From Zeugodacus cucurbitae (lineage: Eukaryota; Arthropoda; Insecta; Diptera; Tephritidae): DNA of 64,000 nucleotides. The notes below the pieces were generated by a model. The model saw only the letters and a program-made list of their open reading frames with translations. It did no database searches and was not told where the DNA came from. This document shows positions 60,447 through 64,000 of this stretch, in pieces. The stretch's first letter is position 1. Every line of letters begins with the position of its first letter. The stretch lies in NCBI RefSeq assembly GCF_028554725.1, contig NC_071671.1:45416501-45480500 (forward strand), given 5' to 3'. Both the position numbers and the translations under genes were made by a program.

Positions 60447-60452
60447 AATAAA
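60447..60452 (+). terminator. AATAAA polyadenylation signal candidate
   Basis: AATAAA lies 19 bp after the stop codon of the short ORF at 60254-60427, in TTTCAATAAAAATAAACTC. Such hexamers are frequent by chance in AT-rich DNA. Confidence 0.25.
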
Positions 60453-63400
60453 AATAAACTCGCACAACGATCGAACAAGCAATCGGCGTATTTTCAGCTA
60501 ACCGAGTAAATTACCCTGAATAAATGTGGTAAAATAGTTGCACTACATTGTGTGAGGCTATGAAAAGCCGTGAACTGGAAGCTATTTGGGATATATGCAC
60601 ATATGTGTGTATTGACGATTTGCCAATATAAGGCTATAAAAATTAAGCATCTTGTAATAAAAAATCAGAAAAAGAACTTGCAGAAAAATACAGTTATTCA
60701 AGTATGTGTATGTTGACAAGAATATTAGAGGATTGTAAGGATATCTGCTGGATTTTCACTCAGCAAACAGGATTACACATGTGAGGGTGCCTATTCATAG
60801 TACCGTAAGCTCCGATTAGCTTACAAAGAAGGTTCTGGTAATGAGCTCCGTTGTCCTCATGTGATCTGCTAGGCTTCGCATATGCTCAGTTTGAGGTGGT
60901 CAGGGTCTTTCTCATCTAGAGGAGAAAGCTCTCCGTGTGGTTCATGTATTTATAAGAATTTTCACTAAAAATTTCTCAGTGAACGCTAAGCGATGGCTAA
61001 ACATTTTACCCGACGCCCGAGCTTCCAAAATTGACAGGAAGAAGGTGAGGAAGATCTTCCGCTAAACTGAAGAGTACTTAGGGTGAACAGTTTGGTTTCA
61101 CTAAAAGAGATCTACAATGAAGCGTTCAATAGTTCGCCTTCGAGGTCACTACGAATTGTACACCATGGTGATATGAAAGTATCAGTGATGAGAGCTGCCT
61201 CCCTGAAAGACTACAAGAAAAAATCTTCTAAAGTAAAATGTCTCTTTGGATCTTTTGGAGATAACTATAAATAAATTTCAAAAATGGAAAAAAGAAAAAC
61301 TCTGTAATTAATGTATTATACTTGTGATGTTTATTAGAACATTCTAAAATTCTATTATTATTAGAATGTTCATTTAAGAACATTTTGATGTTCAGTGGGA
61401 TTCTATTGACGACAGCTTTCAGAGCCCTACTTGTTAAACACAGCACAAAGCACTGTAAAGAATAAACTGGTATGTTCTAATGTCATGAGCTTCAGTATTC
61501 AGTATGAAATAGACTCAAGACTCCAGGCTTTTCGAAAGATATTGTCTGAGACAATTCGAATATATGTGAAAAAATTCCATAACTTCTTCATCTTCTCTTT
61601 CATTATTTTGATGGCCACACACTTTTACCACCTTCTCTTCTACTAAATTATGTACGACTGTTCTTAGAACAGATCTAAAAAAGCATTATATTGATTGAAT
61701 GTGAATATCCAATATATCTGGGGTATGACGTGGTTTTATTTAAAATAAAATAATTCCAGATTTGTGAACAAGTTTGCAATACTAGAGAAAAAATGTTTGT
61801 AACTTTAACTTCAATTCATTTTGACTTATGAGTTATGAAATTTTTTCAAGAATGTTTATAATTCTAAATCTGGTCCGTAAATGATTACTTACAGTGTGTT
61901 AATATTACACACCTTGACTTAATGAATCGTATTGTAAGCATCCTACTAAGTACCTAGGGTGCACAACCTACTGTTTTCAAGATTACAGAAATAATTTTAA
62001 ATTTTCTACAAACAGCTGATTATCCTGCACAATTTTCCCATGCCTTCCTTCCTCTCCACATGAGAACTTCAATTCAATGGGTTCTAGATAATAGCGGATA
62101 TTATTAATTGATAAACAGCGCTTTCGCACGAATAAACAACAACCATCTCTAAATTGGCATGACAGCATGCAATGCAACAAACAACAACAACACCAACAAG
62201 CAGAAGAGTAACCGCAAAGGCAATCTGGTTAATCACAACAACAGGATCAGCAGAAAATATATTCACGCTCATGTCTTTCAATTAACCAGACACTTAATTC
62301 AATTAAAATTTCGAGTACACAACAACAATAACAGCAACAACCACTTACAACACTCACCGCAACCAGGTTAACGGCTGCCAGCCACTCAATACAAAGTACA
62401 CAAACATCAAGTGAAACACTTAACAAGGATTAAAAGGTAAATATGGTGGTTACGATGAGCCTCACACACAAGCAAATCCATATATAGACACAGAGGCAAA
62501 GCGGCTTAACGGTATAAATGGCAGGCAGCAAGGGAAGCGATAAGATTATGAAAGTAGAATGGAGTTAGTAGAGTGGTGATGAAGGAAAGCGGTGGTAACA
62601 ACAACAGGCACATCTTATAACAACAACAACAACGTACAGCATCTGCCACTGTGCGTCATTGCCCTTACTCCCAGCACACCCTTAGCATTAGCATCAGCAC
62701 CATCGCCACCACCAACAGACAACAAACGATAAACAAGGCGTTGGCAACGCATGAAATTGCTTTCATTATCCTTGCATGTCCTGGCTGCCACACAGCTTAT
62801 CTGAGTGTTGTTTTTGGTATTGCTGGCGCTGATGGTGGTGGTTGTACGAAGCATTTTGCGCAACGTTAATATTAGCATTACATTTGTGCGCTGTTGTTGT
62901 TGTAACGGCCATTTGTTGTGCTGTGGCGCTAATGGCTTCGCCTGGGGTTGTTGTGCCACAGCCGCGAAGCATTTGCCAATTTGTTGATGATACACCGGGG
63001 AGTGGCCGCAATGGCAGCTCACTTCCTTAACAAATAAATACCTCGAGCTGTTAAGCGGTTCGCGCAATTGTTGATGTGCCCTGTTGATATACGAATCCTG
63101 TTCATCCCTAACGGCATTATGCACACGTTGATGGAATAATAAAAGTCTCACATACAAACACGCGGTAATCCACTTCGTTGAGGTGGTAATCCAAAAAAGC
63201 TACGCAGTAAAATTATTAGCTACATCAACAACAGCAGCCAGGACCAAACAGGACCTCCACTGCTTAAGCACTCGGCAGATAGCAGTATGTCTTCGCTGTT
63301 TACGTAAATTGAATTGAATGGCGAAGGAGTATATATACAATATATACATATATGCGCTTAGAGAATGAAATTGAATTGAAATGCCGGAGATTTTATGGCA

Positions 63401-63551
63401 TGCAACGGAAATCGTTTTATTATCCTGCGTACAAAGCGTGCAACGTTGAGGTCCTGTAAAAAATGCCAAGTGTACATAGTCAGTGAAGTCAGCGGCATGT
63501 TTAGAGAAAGCGGCGAGCGGTGAGGAGGCACTTATCGCAAAGTAGCAGCTT
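60453..63551. other. No gene seen
   Basis: No supported gene. A palindromic GAA/TTC cluster lies at 61338-61371. The part 62160-63030 is rich in CAA/GTT tracts and produces overlapping 60-180-codon frames on both strands that look like chance. The 180-codon minus-strand frame at 62615-63157 is one of these. Confidence 0.4.
61338..61371. repeat. 11-bp perfect inverted repeat (GAACATTCTAA / TTAGAATGTTC)
   Basis: GAACATTCTAA at 61338-61348 is perfectly complementary to TTAGAATGTTC at 61361-61371, with a 12-nt loop. Each arm contains GAAnnTTC, the unit of a heat-shock element. A further AAGAACATTTTG follows at 61377. Confidence 0.5.
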
Positions 63552-63552
63552 T

Positions 63553-64000
63553 ATGAAAGTTTATAGCAGTACTAGGGTGGGTCAATAAGTTGTCGGAATT
63601 CGAAGTTATGGGCATTTTCGGATTCTTCGATGTTTCCTCAAATGATGATTCTATATTTTAACGAATTTTTATAATGGAAAGGGATGATATAATTTTTAAG
63701 CAACCTTAATTTTTAGGTGCGTTTAGGTTACATGATACTATGATCTAATAAAAGTGTAAAAAAAGCTCCTATGCATAGAATCAAATTTATGAAAGCTTAA
63801 AGCTTTACTGGGATGGGTCAATAATTTGTCAAAATCTCCATCTAATTGAATGTATATGCGTGGAGATTTCTTCAAATTTAGAGCCATATCTTTTGGATAT
63901 TATAATGTATTATAAGAAGGATAGATAAAAAAAATATGTGTAGGTTGAGATAAAGCTAAGTTACATCAGTTACTTATAGAAGTATAAAAAAAGATTTTAC
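63553..64000 (+). repeat. Two tandem units of a 236-bp repeat, cut by the window end
   Basis: TATGAAAG...TACTAGGGTGGGTCAATAA near 63553-63588 recurs as TATGAAAG...TACTGGGATGGGTCAATAA near 63789-63824, 236 bp later. The downstream parts also correspond (AGGTTACAT...AAGTGTAAAAAAAG near 63725-63763 and AAGTTACAT...AAGTATAAAAAAAG near 63958-63996). The units are diverged. Whether more units follow cannot be seen. Confidence 0.6.

Noticed and set aside
62615..63157. 180-codon minus-strand frame
   Set aside because: It runs through CAA/GTT triplet tracts, overlaps equally open plus-strand frames and has no domain motif.
1..64000. tRNA, rRNA, snRNA genes and CRISPR arrays
   Set aside because: I looked for B-box-like GGTTCGA sequences, rRNA-like blocks and regularly spaced repeats, and found none with supporting structure.

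Overview
The window reads as a stretch of a dipteran genome, most likely a tephritid fruit fly (Bactrocera-like). It is AT-rich, dense in (CAA)n/(GTT)n and (TACA)n microsatellites, and carries degenerate transposable elements of types common in flies. The tephritid assignment is inference, resting mainly on my recollection of one abundant repeat family. I find no recognisable host protein-coding gene, rRNA, tRNA or CRISPR array in 64 kb. The simplest reading is a large intron or intergenic region of a gene whose exons lie elsewhere. Most open reading frames are chance frames in simple-repeat DNA or antisense shadows of transposon remnants.

Layout. 1-3.3 kb: no gene, microsatellites only. 3.3-4.3 kb: two neighbouring inverted-repeat MITEs, one with 14-bp perfect ends and a GCGAC-rich body, the other flanked by TTAA. 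8.0-8.4 kb: a probable dispersed repeat. 10.5-11.6 and 15.2-15.7 kb: two 3' fragments of I-like non-LTR retrotransposons (RNase H end), both on the minus strand. 13.1-13.6 and 17.7-18.0 kb: partial copies of a dispersed element that I compare to Drosophila DINE-1/INE-1 (helentron-associated). 19.9-21.3 kb: a mariner remnant split by a full copy of that element. 23.9-26.2 kb: a copy of the same element carrying a hAT insertion (8-bp target duplication, BED-finger ORF), followed by a Tc1/mariner-superfamily pseudogene. 33.5-33.8 kb: a short Helitron. 41.4 and 45.6 kb: small Tc1/mariner C-terminal scraps. 44.7-45.6 and 51.4-52.6 kb: two more copies of the DINE-1-like element. 47.9-48.5 and 52.8-53.7 kb: two internally deleted Tc1-like elements, the second with nested terminal repeats. 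55.7-56.4 kb: the 3' end of another non-LTR reverse transcriptase gene. 60.1-60.45 kb: an unassigned TATA-box/short-ORF/AATAAA unit. 63.55-64.0 kb: two tandem units of a 236-bp repeat.

The recognisable pieces are mobile-element fossils and do not form a pathway. The most informative signals are the nesting relations (hAT inside the DINE-1-like element, that element inside mariner), which give a relative order of insertion, and the structural hallmarks of the DINE-1-like family. All family calls were made by eye from motifs, without database searches.
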